Part shown: one piece after another, positions 26,177-33,852 of the stretch
How the letters are laid out: the number at the start of each line of letters is the position of its first letter
Position numbering within the stretch: the stretch's first letter is position 1
From: Poriferisodalis multihospitum
GTDB taxonomy: Bacteria > Actinomycetota > Acidimicrobiia > Acidimicrobiales > Poriferisodalaceae
DNA: 64,000 nucleotides
NCBI GenBank assembly: GCA_028278755.1
Contig: JAPYOI010000062.1
Span: forward strand, 15,381-79,380
Direction of reading: 5' to 3'
Made by a program: the position numbers and the translations under genes
Notes under the pieces: model-generated
Seen by the model: only the letters and a program-made list of their open reading frames with translations
Told to the model about the DNA's origin: nothing
The model's database searches: none

Positions 26177-27451
26177 GTGTCGAATTCCCCGAAACGCATA
26201 GTCATCGTCGGTGCGTCGCTGGCAGGTGCGCGCGCCGCGCACAGCGTGCGCGCCGCGGGTCATGACGGGCCGCTGACGCTCATCGGCGCCGAGCCGCATC
26301 TCCCCTACGACCGGCCTCCCCTCTCCAAGGAGTTCCTCACCGGCGATCAAGACCCCGGAACGCTGGCCCTTGACCCGGATGGCGCCTACGACGACCTCGA
26401 TGTAGAGGTCATGCTGAGCACCCACGCCGTGGGGCTCGACGCCGACGCCCGCGTCGTCATGGTCGCCCCGGCGGCGGGCGGGAACGCCGAGACAGTGCCG
26501 TTCGACGGCCTCGTCATCGCGACGGGCGCAGCGGCTCGACCGCTGCCCGGCGTCGGGAACATGGCAGGCGTGCACACACTGCGGACCCTCGACGACTCGA
26601 TGGCCATCCGGGAAGGTCTCATCGCCGGCGCACGGGTCGCCGTGGTGGGCGGCGGCTTCATCGGTTCGGAGGTCGCCGCTTCTGCGGCGGCTCGCGGCTG
26701 CGAAGTGACGGTCATCGAAGCGGCCCCGGCCCCGCTGGTGCGCGGGCTGGGTGCCGAGATGGGCACACGCGTCGGTGCCCTCCACGGCCACAACGGCGTC
26801 GAGCTGCGGCTCGGCGTCGGGGTAGACGGCGTGCTCGGAACCGATCAGGTGGAAGCCGTCGCCATGGCGGACGGCAGCCGGATCCCCGCCGACCTGGTGG
26901 TCGTGGGCATCGGGGTGGTGCCCAATACGGCGTGGCTGGAGGGCTCGGGCCTGCAGGTCGACAACGGCGTGGTCTGCGATGCGACGCTGTGCTGCGGGCC
27001 CCCGGGCGTTTACGCCGTCGGCGACGTGGCACGGGCGCCCAACGGGTGGCTCAGCCCGTGGCACGGCGACCGGCCGATCCGGGTCGAGCACTGGACCGCA
27101 GCGGTGGAGCACGGCATGGCAGTGGGCCGCAACCTGGTGGCCCCCGCAGAGGCGCAGCCCTACAACTCTGTGCCATTTGTCTGGTCGGATCAATATGACG
27201 CCCGAATCCAGATTGCTGGACATCCCGACGCCGACGACGACGTGGAGGTGCTCGTCGGATTGGCTGCAGACGACCCCGATACGGGCGGTCCGGATTCAGG
27301 CCGCTCCTTCTTGGCCGGTTACCGGCGCAACGGCCGGCTGAGCGGGGTCATGGCGCTCGACGCGATCAGGCCGTTCGTGCGATTCCGCCGACTCCTGGCA
27401 GCTCACCCATCGTGGGACGACGCGCTGGAGCTTGCGGCCACGCTGAACTGA
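26177..27451 (+). CDS. FAD-dependent NAD(P)H:ferredoxin reductase-type oxidoreductase
   Basis: The 424-residue protein has an N-terminal FAD Rossmann motif (IVIVGASLAGARAAHSVRAAG), the PPLSKEFL segment typical of rubredoxin/putidaredoxin/rhodocoxin reductases, the NAD-binding motif VAVVGGGFIGSEVAASAAARG and the FAD motif GVYAVGDVAR, then a C-terminal domain with HWTAAVEHGMAVGRNL and FVWSDQYDARIQIAG. Such enzymes reduce the ferredoxin of Rieske oxygenases or P450s. The Rieske oxygenase at 2810 is a possible but distant partner. The GTG at 26177 is the start; no clear ribosome binding site is visible. Confidence 0.88.
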   Translation: MSNSPKRIVIVGASLAGARAAHSVRAAGHDGPLTLIGAEPHLPYDRPPLSKEFLTGDQDPGTLALDPDGAYDDLDVEVMLSTHAVGLDADARVVMVAPAAGGNAETVPFDGLVIATGAAARPLPGVGNMAGVHTLRTLDDSMAIREGLIAGARVAVVGGGFIGSEVAASAAARGCEVTVIEAAPAPLVRGLGAEMGTRVGALHGHNGVELRLGVGVDGVLGTDQVEAVAMADGSRIPADLVVVGIGVVPNTAWLEGSGLQVDNGVVCDATLCCGPPGVYAVGDVARAPNGWLSPWHGDRPIRVEHWTAAVEHGMAVGRNLVAPAEAQPYNSVPFVWSDQYDARIQIAGHPDADDDVEVLVGLAADDPDTGGPDSGRSFLAGYRRNGRLSGVMALDAIRPFVRFRRLLAAHPSWDDALELAATLN

Positions 27452-27461
27452 TGCGTGCGTA

Positions 27462-27476
27462 CCGCGTCGGCCGCGG
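27462..27476. terminator. Hairpin between convergent genes
   Basis: CCGCG and CGCGG with a 5-base loop, in the 28-base gap between the flavoprotein stop and the DUF427 stop. There is no T-run. Confidence 0.3.
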
Positions 27477-27479
27477 ACC

Positions 27480-27851
27480 TCAGCTGACGGTCTGGTCCAC
27501 CTCGTCACGCTCGGCATAGAAGCTCATCAGACCGGCGATCTCGGCCATCTCGGGGATCGGATCGGGATAGGACCACACGATGTCCTCATAGCTCTGACCC
27601 TTGACTGCTACTGACCAGTAGCTGGCATCGCCCTTCCACGGTCAATGAGTGGACAGCACAGTCGGGTGCAGCAACTCCATCTTCACGTCTGAAACCGGCA
27701 GGTAGTGGCGCGGCGGGAGCCGTCCTTCGGTCAGCACCAGAGCCGAGGTCGAATCGGCCACGACCACGCCGCCAACCCGGACGGTAACCCGCCCTGGCTC
27801 CTGCAAAACCGAAATCTCGGGCTTGCGATGTTCAGTTGCCGTCTCGCTCAT
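27480..27851 (-). CDS. DUF427 protein with in-frame TGA; candidate selenoprotein
   Basis: From the ATG at 27851 (AGGGGAG just upstream) the frame runs 69 codons to TGA at 27642-27644, and continues without interruption for 53 more codons to TGA at 27480-27482. Both parts together make a full-length 123-residue DUF427 protein. The N-terminal part ends PVSDVKMELLHPTVLSTH, and the part after the TGA is PWKGDASYWSVAV, then YEDIVWSYPDPIPEMAEIAGLMSFYAER, typical of this family. In homologues the position of the TGA is the Cys of the Cys-Pro-x-Lys-Gly motif. Selenocysteine insertion is proposed because a hairpin with a GGUC loop lies 25 bases downstream; a nonsense mutation or sequencing error is the alternative. 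Function of DUF427 is unknown; a redox role would fit. Confidence 0.6.
27607..27622 (-). promoter_or_regulatory. Candidate SECIS hairpin
   Basis: On the coding strand GCTACT-GGTC-AGTAGC forms a perfect 6-bp stem with a GGUC tetraloop. The loop starts 25 bases after the in-frame TGA. Bacterial SECIS elements have a small apical loop with a G in its first two positions about 16-37 bases downstream of the UGA, which is met here. Codons TCA, GTA and GCA inside it are unusual for this GC-rich genome. Confidence 0.5.
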
Positions 27852-27956
27852 CAGCGCTCCCCTTCGTCGGCAGCGTGTCGCTGCAGGCCACATCATGGCA
27901 CTGCGCTCACTGACGATGATGCGTTCGCTGCGCCGGGCGCCCTGATCGAGCACAGA

Positions 27957-28565
27957 TCAGTTGATGATCTTGAGGCCGAGCAATTCGCACAGATAGGGAT
28001 GCTGGCTGCGGATGCGGTCCTCCACTGCGTCCATCCTCGTGTCGTCGTTCAGTGCCTGCAGCAGCAGGAGCTCGAATGCCGGCAGTTCCAGGCTGCCGCC
28101 GACCCGCTCGAGGAAGCCGATCACCGCGGCGGCGCCGGATCGCTCCTGGAATCGCCGCAGGGCCGCGTCGTCGGTGCCCATGATCTCGCACGAGCTGAAA
28201 TAGATGATCCGACCGCCGGCCCGCCCATCGAGCACGTCGGCGAGTTCCTCCAGGGTCACCTTGGCGGAGCCGCTCAGCCAGAGCTCTCCAGGTTTGCCGT
28301 GAAATCCGAAGTGCCCGATCTGATAGTCGCAGTAGCGCTGCTCTGTCCATTTGCGGACGTAGTAGAAGAGCTCGGGCGCGGTGCCGATGTCGCGCCGGAT
28401 GAACTTCAGGCCGCTGAGCTCGCGGACGGTCTGCAGGAGCGTGGCCACGCCGAACTGCTGGCGGAGATCCGCATCGGAGTCGTCGCCTTCAAATGCGAAG
28501 ACTCCTGTGGCGAGCCGCCGTGACACCCTGCCGCCCGGAGCAACCGCTGGCACACCCTTTGCCAT
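27957..28565 (-). CDS. Caspase-like small protein (resembles DUF6642), uncharacterised
   Basis: The 202-residue protein has GVFAFEGDDSDADLRQQFGV near the N-terminus, then EQRYCDYQIGHFGFHGKPGELWLSG and GRIIYFSSCEIMG. His89-Gly90 at the end of one strand and Cys126 at the end of another (SSC) reproduce the His-Cys dyad arrangement of caspase-fold peptidases; the rest resembles, from memory, the DUF6642 family. A protease role is inferred only. There is no signal peptide. GGGG before the ATG may act as ribosome binding site. It sits between tRNA-Pro and the DUF427 gene, all on the minus strand, with 105 bases to DUF427. Confidence 0.72.
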   Translation of the reverse strand: MAKGVPAVAPGGRVSRRLATGVFAFEGDDSDADLRQQFGVATLLQTVRELSGLKFIRRDIGTAPELFYYVRKWTEQRYCDYQIGHFGFHGKPGELWLSGSAKVTLEELADVLDGRAGGRIIYFSSCEIMGTDDAALRRFQERSGAAAVIGFLERVGGSLELPAFELLLLQALNDDTRMDAVEDRIRSQHPYLCELLGLKIIN

Positions 28566-28583
28566 GACAAACCCCGCTGTGGT

Positions 28584-28657
28584 CGGGCTGAGAGGATTTG
28601 AACCTCCGACCCCTGGTCCCCCAGACCAGTGCGCTAACCAGACTGCGCCACAGCCCG
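28584..28657 (-). tRNA. tRNA-Pro (GGG anticodon)
   Basis: The 74-base cloverleaf has the acceptor stem CGGGCTG/CAGCCCG, a D arm with GGTTAGCGC, the anticodon stem CTGGT/ACCAG around the loop CTGGGGG (anticodon GGG) and the T arm GGTTCAAATCC. No CCA is encoded. It lies just upstream of the DUF6642-like gene. Confidence 0.95.
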
Positions 28658-28710
28658 TTCCGCAGGCACGATACCGGCTGGGTTGAATGGACAGTTCAAC
28701 GTCGAGCCGC

Positions 28711-28956
28711 TCAACTGATGACGCCGGCGAACCACTGAATCAGCCACACGACGCCTTCGACCGCACGCCAGCCCAAGTACACGGTCGCCATGATGACGAC
28801 GAGCCAGAAGTGCCACGGCGCCCCCGAACGCCGCTCCTGGGCCTGGTCGCTTTCGCTGCTCCTGCGCCTGCCGGGATGACGAGGTCCGTCTGGAAGCGGG
28901 CGGCGATTCTGCCGCTGGGCGGTCGAGGCCGCTCCGCGTCTGGCCAGCGGCCTCAT
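28711..28956 (-). CDS. Small membrane protein coupled to der
   Basis: The 81-residue protein has a basic N-terminal half (rich in Arg, Gln and Pro) and a C-terminal hydrophobic segment FWLVVIMATVYLGWRAVEG followed by a second amphipathic or membrane stretch VVWLIQWFAGVI. It is unrecognised. Evidence that it is real: its ATG overlaps the der stop by four bases (ATGA at 28953-28956), the same coupling seen elsewhere in this window, and it ends before the tRNA. It probably is a one- or two-pass inner-membrane protein with a cytoplasmic N-terminus. Confidence 0.6.
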   Translation of the reverse strand: MRPLARRGAASTAQRQNRRPLPDGPRHPGRRRSSESDQAQERRSGAPWHFWLVVIMATVYLGWRAVEGVVWLIQWFAGVIS

Positions 28957-30344
28957 CGTCGGCGCACTCGCAGTTTGAGCGGCGTCTTCGCTAGGCCCAG
29001 CTCTTCGCGCAAGCGGCGCTCAAGATATCGCAGGTAGGTAGCTGGGAGCTCCCGGTTGGCGAACAGCGTGAACGTCGGCGGCTGCGTTGCGGCTTGGGTG
29101 GCGTACAGCACCCGTGCTCCGCCTGGCGCCGGCTGTGCGGACTGCGCGAGCTGGACGATCTCGTTCACCTTGGCAGTCGGCGCTCTCGATTCGTATGCCT
29201 CCATCGCGGCAGAGACTGCGGGCACCAGCCGATGCACGCCCCGACCCGTCAGCGCGCTGATGCGCAACACGGGTGATTCGCCGACGAAGTGCAGGCGACG
29301 CGCCAGCTCTCCTAAGACGCCTTCACGATGCTCGGCATCCAGTGTCTCCCATTTGTTGAGCAGCACCACGATCGGACAGCCAGCAGCGTCGATGCGCTCG
29401 GCGAGACGCTGGTCCTGTGCCGTCACTCCTTCAGTGGCGTCGATGACCAGCAGCGACACGTCGCAGGCATCGATGGCCCGCAGTGCCCGCAAGTTGGCGT
29501 AGTACTCAGTGTCCGCGTCCACCCGGGCCTTGCGGCGCATGCCCGCGGTGTCCACGAACCGCACCGGGCCCGCCTCGGTTTCCACAAGGGTGTCGATGCT
29601 GTCGCGGGTCGTGCCGGGCCGGTCGTGGACGACCGACCGTTCGTCGCCGATGAGCCGGTTGAACAGTGTCGACTTGCCGACATTGGGCCGGCCTACGATC
29701 GCCACTGCGGGCACGGCCGCTTCGCCCTCGACGAGGGCCTCGCTGTCGCTGATGGATTCGTCACGGTCTGGCGTCGCCCTCTCGGCAGCACTCGCGACTG
29801 CGTCGAGGCGGCCGGGACAGCTGCCGGAGTCGGCGTCTGAATCAAGGTCGAACAACTCCAGCACGCGATCGAGCACATCGCCGACGTTGCGGCCATGCAG
29901 GGCGGACACGGCCCAGGCTTCGCCAAGCCCCAGGCGGTTGAACTCCCACCGGCCATCATCACGGGCCCCGCTGTCGGCCATGTTGGCAACCACCAGAGTC
30001 GGCCGGCCGCTGCGGCGCAGCATGGCGGCGATACGAGCGTCGGGCTCGGTGATGCCGACAGTGACATCCACTACCAGCAGCAGCACGTCGGCGTCGCCCA
30101 TCGCGCGCTCGCTCTGCTCGGACACCTTGTTGTCGAGCGTGTCGCCGTCTGCAGACCACCCGCCGGTGTCCACCACGACGAAAGGGTGCCCTCGCCAAGC
30201 GGCCTCGGCCGCCTTGCGGTCGCGCGTCACGCCGGGCTCGGGCGCCACCACGGCATCGCGACGCCCCACGAGCCGGTTGAACAGCGTGGACTTGCCGACG
30301 TTGGGCCGTCCCACGATGCCGACGACGGGCAGACCGACGTTCAT
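28953..30344 (-). CDS. der: Ribosome biogenesis GTPase Der (EngA)
   Basis: The 463-residue protein has two tandem Era-like GTPase domains, each with GRPNVGKSTLFNRL (Walker A), plus DTGGW and DTAGM switch motifs, and a C-terminal KH-like domain (ATQPPTFTLFANRELPATYLRYLERRLRE). Der acts in 50S subunit maturation. The N-terminal 70-residue extension of some open frames is ignored because MNVGLPVVGIVGRPNVGKS is the normal start. The ATG at 30344 overlaps the DUF512 stop (ATGA). The region between the two GTPases carries an acidic insert (DSDADSG). Confidence 0.96.
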   Translation of the reverse strand: MNVGLPVVGIVGRPNVGKSTLFNRLVGRRDAVVAPEPGVTRDRKAAEAAWRGHPFVVVDTGGWSADGDTLDNKVSEQSERAMGDADVLLLVVDVTVGITEPDARIAAMLRRSGRPTLVVANMADSGARDDGRWEFNRLGLGEAWAVSALHGRNVGDVLDRVLELFDLDSDADSGSCPGRLDAVASAAERATPDRDESISDSEALVEGEAAVPAVAIVGRPNVGKSTLFNRLIGDERSVVHDRPGTTRDSIDTLVETEAGPVRFVDTAGMRRKARVDADTEYYANLRALRAIDACDVSLLVIDATEGVTAQDQRLAERIDAAGCPIVVLLNKWETLDAEHREGVLGELARRLHFVGESPVLRISALTGRGVHRLVPAVSAAMEAYESRAPTAKVNEIVQLAQSAQPAPGGARVLYATQAATQPPTFTLFANRELPATYLRYLERRLREELGLAKTPLKLRVRRR

Positions 30345-32011
30345 CGCGAGACACCTGCTGGGTGAGTTGCAGTGCCGCGCGCCGGAGCCGCATCGGACTG
30401 GGCTGAGGCCGAAGCGTCGAGCAGTTCCCGCAGGGCGCCGCCGTTGGTGGGGATGACCTCGACGAGCCGGGGCAGCTCGGCGGGTGTCATGCCGTCGAGG
30501 AACTTCCCGCCCGACAGGCAGACATCGGGCAGCAGGTAGCGATGCTCGACCGGCTCGGCGGCCAACACCGCGGCGATGTCGACGCCGGCGAGCAAGCCAG
30601 TCACGCCGATGTTGCCGCCGAAGAACCGGTTGGGCACTTCGATGACCCGTGCGCGAGGCGCACTCCCCTTCTGTTGGGACGTGGCATGGGCGTGCCACTG
30701 ACTCACCAGGGGTGCCAGCACGGCAGCTCCGTAGCTGCCCGTCAGGATCCCGATGCGCTGCCTGGCGGGCTCGCCGTCGGTCGGGTGGATCGTTCGGGAA
30801 GGGCCATGACGGGGTGATCCCCGCAGTGTCACGGCCACTGGTGTCGACGTCGGCCCGCGACTGAGCGGCAACCCATCGACGTCGATCTCGCCGCTGCGGT
30901 TTGCGCCATGTCCGGGCATCCGCACTGCGCGGTAGCCTTCCGCCGGCGCCCCGTCCACCCACGAGAAGAATCCTGCGGCCGGCGCGCGCTGCCTGATGTC
31001 CCCGTTGGGCATGCCCGCACCGGCGGCCCAGAACTCCCGCTCGAACGCCCTCGCCATGCCGATGCCGTCCTCGTGCATCGGGAAGTCGCCGTAGGTTTCG
31101 GCCGCAGGAAAGGGTCGGTCGGCGAGCAGGTAGTACTCATCCGCAGCGAACACCAGACGGCGACCGAGCACCTCCACACAACGCTGCTGCCATCCCTCGC
31201 AGAGGTCCACGACTGCCGCCGCTTCCGCCGCAGTGTGAGGGCGCATGGCCGGCTCCCGCTGGTGAGCGCTGACCCCCAGCGGTACCACCGCCAACGTGGC
31301 CAACGACGGGTAGCGGTCGAGCACGCCTGCCAGCGTGCCGGCCAGCACCTGCCCGTCGTTCACGCCCGGGCACACCACCACCTGGCCGTGAACCTCGATG
31401 CCGCCATCGAGCAACGCGCTCAGCCAGCGCAGGCTTGTCGCGCCACGCGGATTGCGGAGCATCCGAGCCCGCACCGCTGGATCGGTGGCATGAATCGACA
31501 CATACAGCGGTGACAAGCGCTCGTCCAGCACCCGTTCGAGATCCAGCTCGGTGAAACGGGTAAGCGTCGTGAAATTGCCATACAGGAACGACAGCCGGTA
31601 GTCGTCGTCCTTGAGATAGAGGCTCCGGCGCAGCCCCGGCGGCAGCTGATAGATGAAGCAGAACTCGCAGTGGTTGTCACAGGTCTGCACCCGGTCGAAG
31701 ATCGCGGCATGCACCTCGGCGCCGAGCGGGACGCCGGCGTCTTTCGGTATGTCCATGGCAATCTCGTGCCCGTCGCGCAGCACGGCCAGCGTGGGATCGG
31801 CCTCATCGAGCAGCAACTGCCAGGCGATCACGTCGGTCGGAGCAACACCGGAGATCGACACCACCTCGTCGCCAGGGGCCAGCCCGGCGATCTCGGCCGC
31901 CGAGCCGGGCTCCACCGCCACCACAACCGGCCGGTGGCCGGAGGGCGCGCGGACGGGCTCACGTCCTCGTTGCTCGGCCATCATTTCCCGCTCTTGTTCG
32001 CTATCGCTCAC
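30341..32011 (-). CDS. DUF512 protein: PDZ plus radical-SAM-like Fe-S oxidoreductase
   Basis: The 556-residue protein has an N-terminal PDZ-like domain (VVVAVEPGSAAEIAGLAPGDEVVSISG, about 28-54), then the Fe-S motif TCDNHCEFCFIYQLP (Cys-x3-Cys-x2-Cys) of the radical-SAM type and segments such as LYVSIHATDPAVRARMLRNP and VHGQVVVCPGVNDG. The C-terminal DUF512 domain ends with VPNRFFGGNIGVTGLLAG and LPDVCLSGGKFLDGMT. Its function is unknown, but it is widespread next to der, as here, with coupled translation. Start: GTG at 32011; internal Met codons 10 and 11 are alternatives. Confidence 0.9.
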   Translation of the reverse strand: MSDSEQEREMMAEQRGREPVRAPSGHRPVVVAVEPGSAAEIAGLAPGDEVVSISGVAPTDVIAWQLLLDEADPTLAVLRDGHEIAMDIPKDAGVPLGAEVHAAIFDRVQTCDNHCEFCFIYQLPPGLRRSLYLKDDDYRLSFLYGNFTTLTRFTELDLERVLDERLSPLYVSIHATDPAVRARMLRNPRGATSLRWLSALLDGGIEVHGQVVVCPGVNDGQVLAGTLAGVLDRYPSLATLAVVPLGVSAHQREPAMRPHTAAEAAAVVDLCEGWQQRCVEVLGRRLVFAADEYYLLADRPFPAAETYGDFPMHEDGIGMARAFEREFWAAGAGMPNGDIRQRAPAAGFFSWVDGAPAEGYRAVRMPGHGANRSGEIDVDGLPLSRGPTSTPVAVTLRGSPRHGPSRTIHPTDGEPARQRIGILTGSYGAAVLAPLVSQWHAHATSQQKGSAPRARVIEVPNRFFGGNIGVTGLLAGVDIAAVLAAEPVEHRYLLPDVCLSGGKFLDGMTPAELPRLVEVIPTNGGALRELLDASASAQSDAAPARGTATHPAGVSR

Positions 32012-32084
32012 GGGCCGCTCGGGCCACGGCTTCGCCTTTCGGCTCAGCCTCAGGGTTCAGGATAGGAACCTCTCACACCGTCGG

Positions 32085-32090
32085 TAGCGT
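32085..32090 (+). promoter_or_regulatory. -10 box of ispH
   Basis: TAGCGT with a 7-base spacer to the GTG at 32098. Confidence 0.42.
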
Positions 32091-32097
32091 CACAGCC

Positions 32098-33141
32098 GTG
32101 GCTGTGGACCGGGTGCTGCTGGCGGCGCCCCGTGGCTTCTGCGCCGGCGTCGAAATGGCCATCAAGGCGCTCGCCTGGCTCGTTCGCTCATTCCCGGCGC
32201 CGGTGTACTGCTACCACGAGATCGTCCACAACCGCCTCGTGGTGGATCGATTCGAGCGACTCGGCGTGGTGTTCGTCGACGACGTCGCCGAAGTGCCGCC
32301 CGGCCGGCCGCTCATGCTCTCAGCGCACGGCTCGGCACCCGATGTCGTCGCCGAGGCCCGGCGGCGCGGCGGCTACGTGGTGGACGCCGTCTGCCCCTTG
32401 GTGACCAAGGTGCACCACGAGGTCCGCGTACGTGCCGGCAAGGGCTTCAGGGTGGTCTATGTAGGCCACGAAGGCCATGACGAGGCGGTCGGGACGATGG
32501 CGGTGGCGCCCGAGTCGATCTCACTGGTCTCGGAACCTGCCGATGTCGACTTGCTCGACGACACCGACGCACCCGTGGCTGTGCTGGCCCAGACCACGCT
32601 CAGCCACCGCGACTGGTCCGACGTTGCCGAAGCCGCAAAGGATCGCTTCGGCGACGTCTGGATGCCGGGTCGCTCCGACTTGTGCTTCGCCACGACCAAT
32701 CGGCAAAGCGCACTGGCCGAGATCGCTGCGGCCTGTGACGCCGTGGTCGTCATCGGCTCAGCGAACTCGTCGAACACCATGGCATTGGCCAAGGTGGCAG
32801 CGGAGTCAGGCTGCGAGCGCGTGCTGCGGGTGAACGCCGCCGCTGAGCTGCCCGACGACCTGCGCGGCACGGTAGGAGTCACCGCCGGGGCTTCCGCGCC
32901 GGAAGAGCTCGTGGATGCGGTGATCGCACGCCTGGCGCCCGCTGGGGGCACTACCGAGGTGACGATCACCGACGAGGACGAGTACTTCCCCCCGCCGCGA
33001 GAGCTGCGCGACCTGCTGGATGCCATGGAGGCCGCCGTTCATGCCAGCCTCGCCGTGCCGCCACGGGCACGACTGGGCGCGGTTGACAGGACGACGGCGG
33101 CGAGCGGTGTCCTCGCCACGCTCGTCACCACGGAGTACTGA
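32098..33141 (+). CDS. ispH: 4-Hydroxy-3-methylbut-2-enyl diphosphate reductase
   Basis: The 347-residue [4Fe-4S] enzyme makes IPP and DMAPP in the last step of the MEP pathway. The three cluster cysteines are Cys15 (APRGFCAGVEMA), Cys99 (DAVCPLVTKVH) and Cys196 (DLCFATTNRQ). EIVHN and SAHGSAP are also conserved. The C-terminal ~50 residues extend past the usual end with a low-conservation tail. Start: GTG at 32098, leaderless. Ferredoxin-type reductant is expected. It is convergent with plsC (16 bases between stops). Confidence 0.96.
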   Translation: MAVDRVLLAAPRGFCAGVEMAIKALAWLVRSFPAPVYCYHEIVHNRLVVDRFERLGVVFVDDVAEVPPGRPLMLSAHGSAPDVVAEARRRGGYVVDAVCPLVTKVHHEVRVRAGKGFRVVYVGHEGHDEAVGTMAVAPESISLVSEPADVDLLDDTDAPVAVLAQTTLSHRDWSDVAEAAKDRFGDVWMPGRSDLCFATTNRQSALAEIAAACDAVVVIGSANSSNTMALAKVAAESGCERVLRVNAAAELPDDLRGTVGVTAGASAPEELVDAVIARLAPAGGTTEVTITDEDEYFPPPRELRDLLDAMEAAVHASLAVPPRARLGAVDRTTAASGVLATLVTTEY

Positions 33142-33156
33142 GACGACGCAGAGTCT

Positions 33157-33852
33157 TCAGCGCAGGTTGGGGGTGCCGACGGCGGCTTGGGCTTGGTCGT
33201 AGAGCGCCTGAATACGCTCGCGCAGCTCCTCGGTGAGCTCGCGTATCGCTCGTCGCGATGCCCGGCCACTCGGTCCCAGCGGCGGTGGGTCCAGCGGCTC
33301 GCCGACGATGAACTTGATCCGGCGGGGGTACATGAACTTGGCGCCTCTCGGCATGGCTGCGGCAGTTCCGCCAATGCCGACGGGCACGATCGGGACTTGC
33401 GCCCGCGCCGCCAGGTACACGGGCCCGTCCATGAGCGGCAGCACCCGCGGGCCGTCCTTGCGCTCGCCCTCGCCGAACATCACCACCGGCCCGTCGCCAT
33501 GGGTCAGGGCATCCAGCGCGGTCCGCAGCGCAGCCCGATCGGGTGCGTCGCGGTTCACCGGGAAGCAGCCGATCGTCGTGAAAAGCCAGCCCGGAAAGCG
33601 GTACTTCCACATCGAGTCCTTGCCCATGACGCGCATCCGGGCAGGTATCGCTGCATGGATCGGCGTGTCGATGTAGCTGCGATGGTTGGGCACCCATACG
33701 CACGGGCCATCGGGCAGGTTCGCCAGCCCGTCGACCGAGATACGGTTCCACGCCCGGAAGACGCCCCAGATCGCGTACTTCATGATCCTGTAGACGGCCA
33801 TGTTGAGCGGCCCGTCGCGCAGATCGGTCTCGGGTCCGTCGGGTCCGCTCAT
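33157..33852 (-). CDS. plsC: 1-Acyl-sn-glycerol-3-phosphate acyltransferase (PlsC family)
   Basis: The 231-residue protein has the acyltransferase motif NHRSYID (His57 to Asp62) and the EGER motif in MFGEGERKDG, then VPIVPVGIGG. An N-terminal helix (MKYAIWGVFRAWNRI) may sit at the membrane. It acylates lysophosphatidate or a related acceptor. Its start overlaps the aroA-cmk stop by four bases (ATGA), completing a tyrA-aroA/cmk-plsC operon. Confidence 0.9.
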   Translation of the reverse strand: MSGPDGPETDLRDGPLNMAVYRIMKYAIWGVFRAWNRISVDGLANLPDGPCVWVPNHRSYIDTPIHAAIPARMRVMGKDSMWKYRFPGWLFTTIGCFPVNRDAPDRAALRTALDALTHGDGPVVMFGEGERKDGPRVLPLMDGPVYLAARAQVPIVPVGIGGTAAAMPRGAKFMYPRRIKFIVGEPLDPPPLGPSGRASRRAIRELTEELRERIQALYDQAQAAVGTPNLR

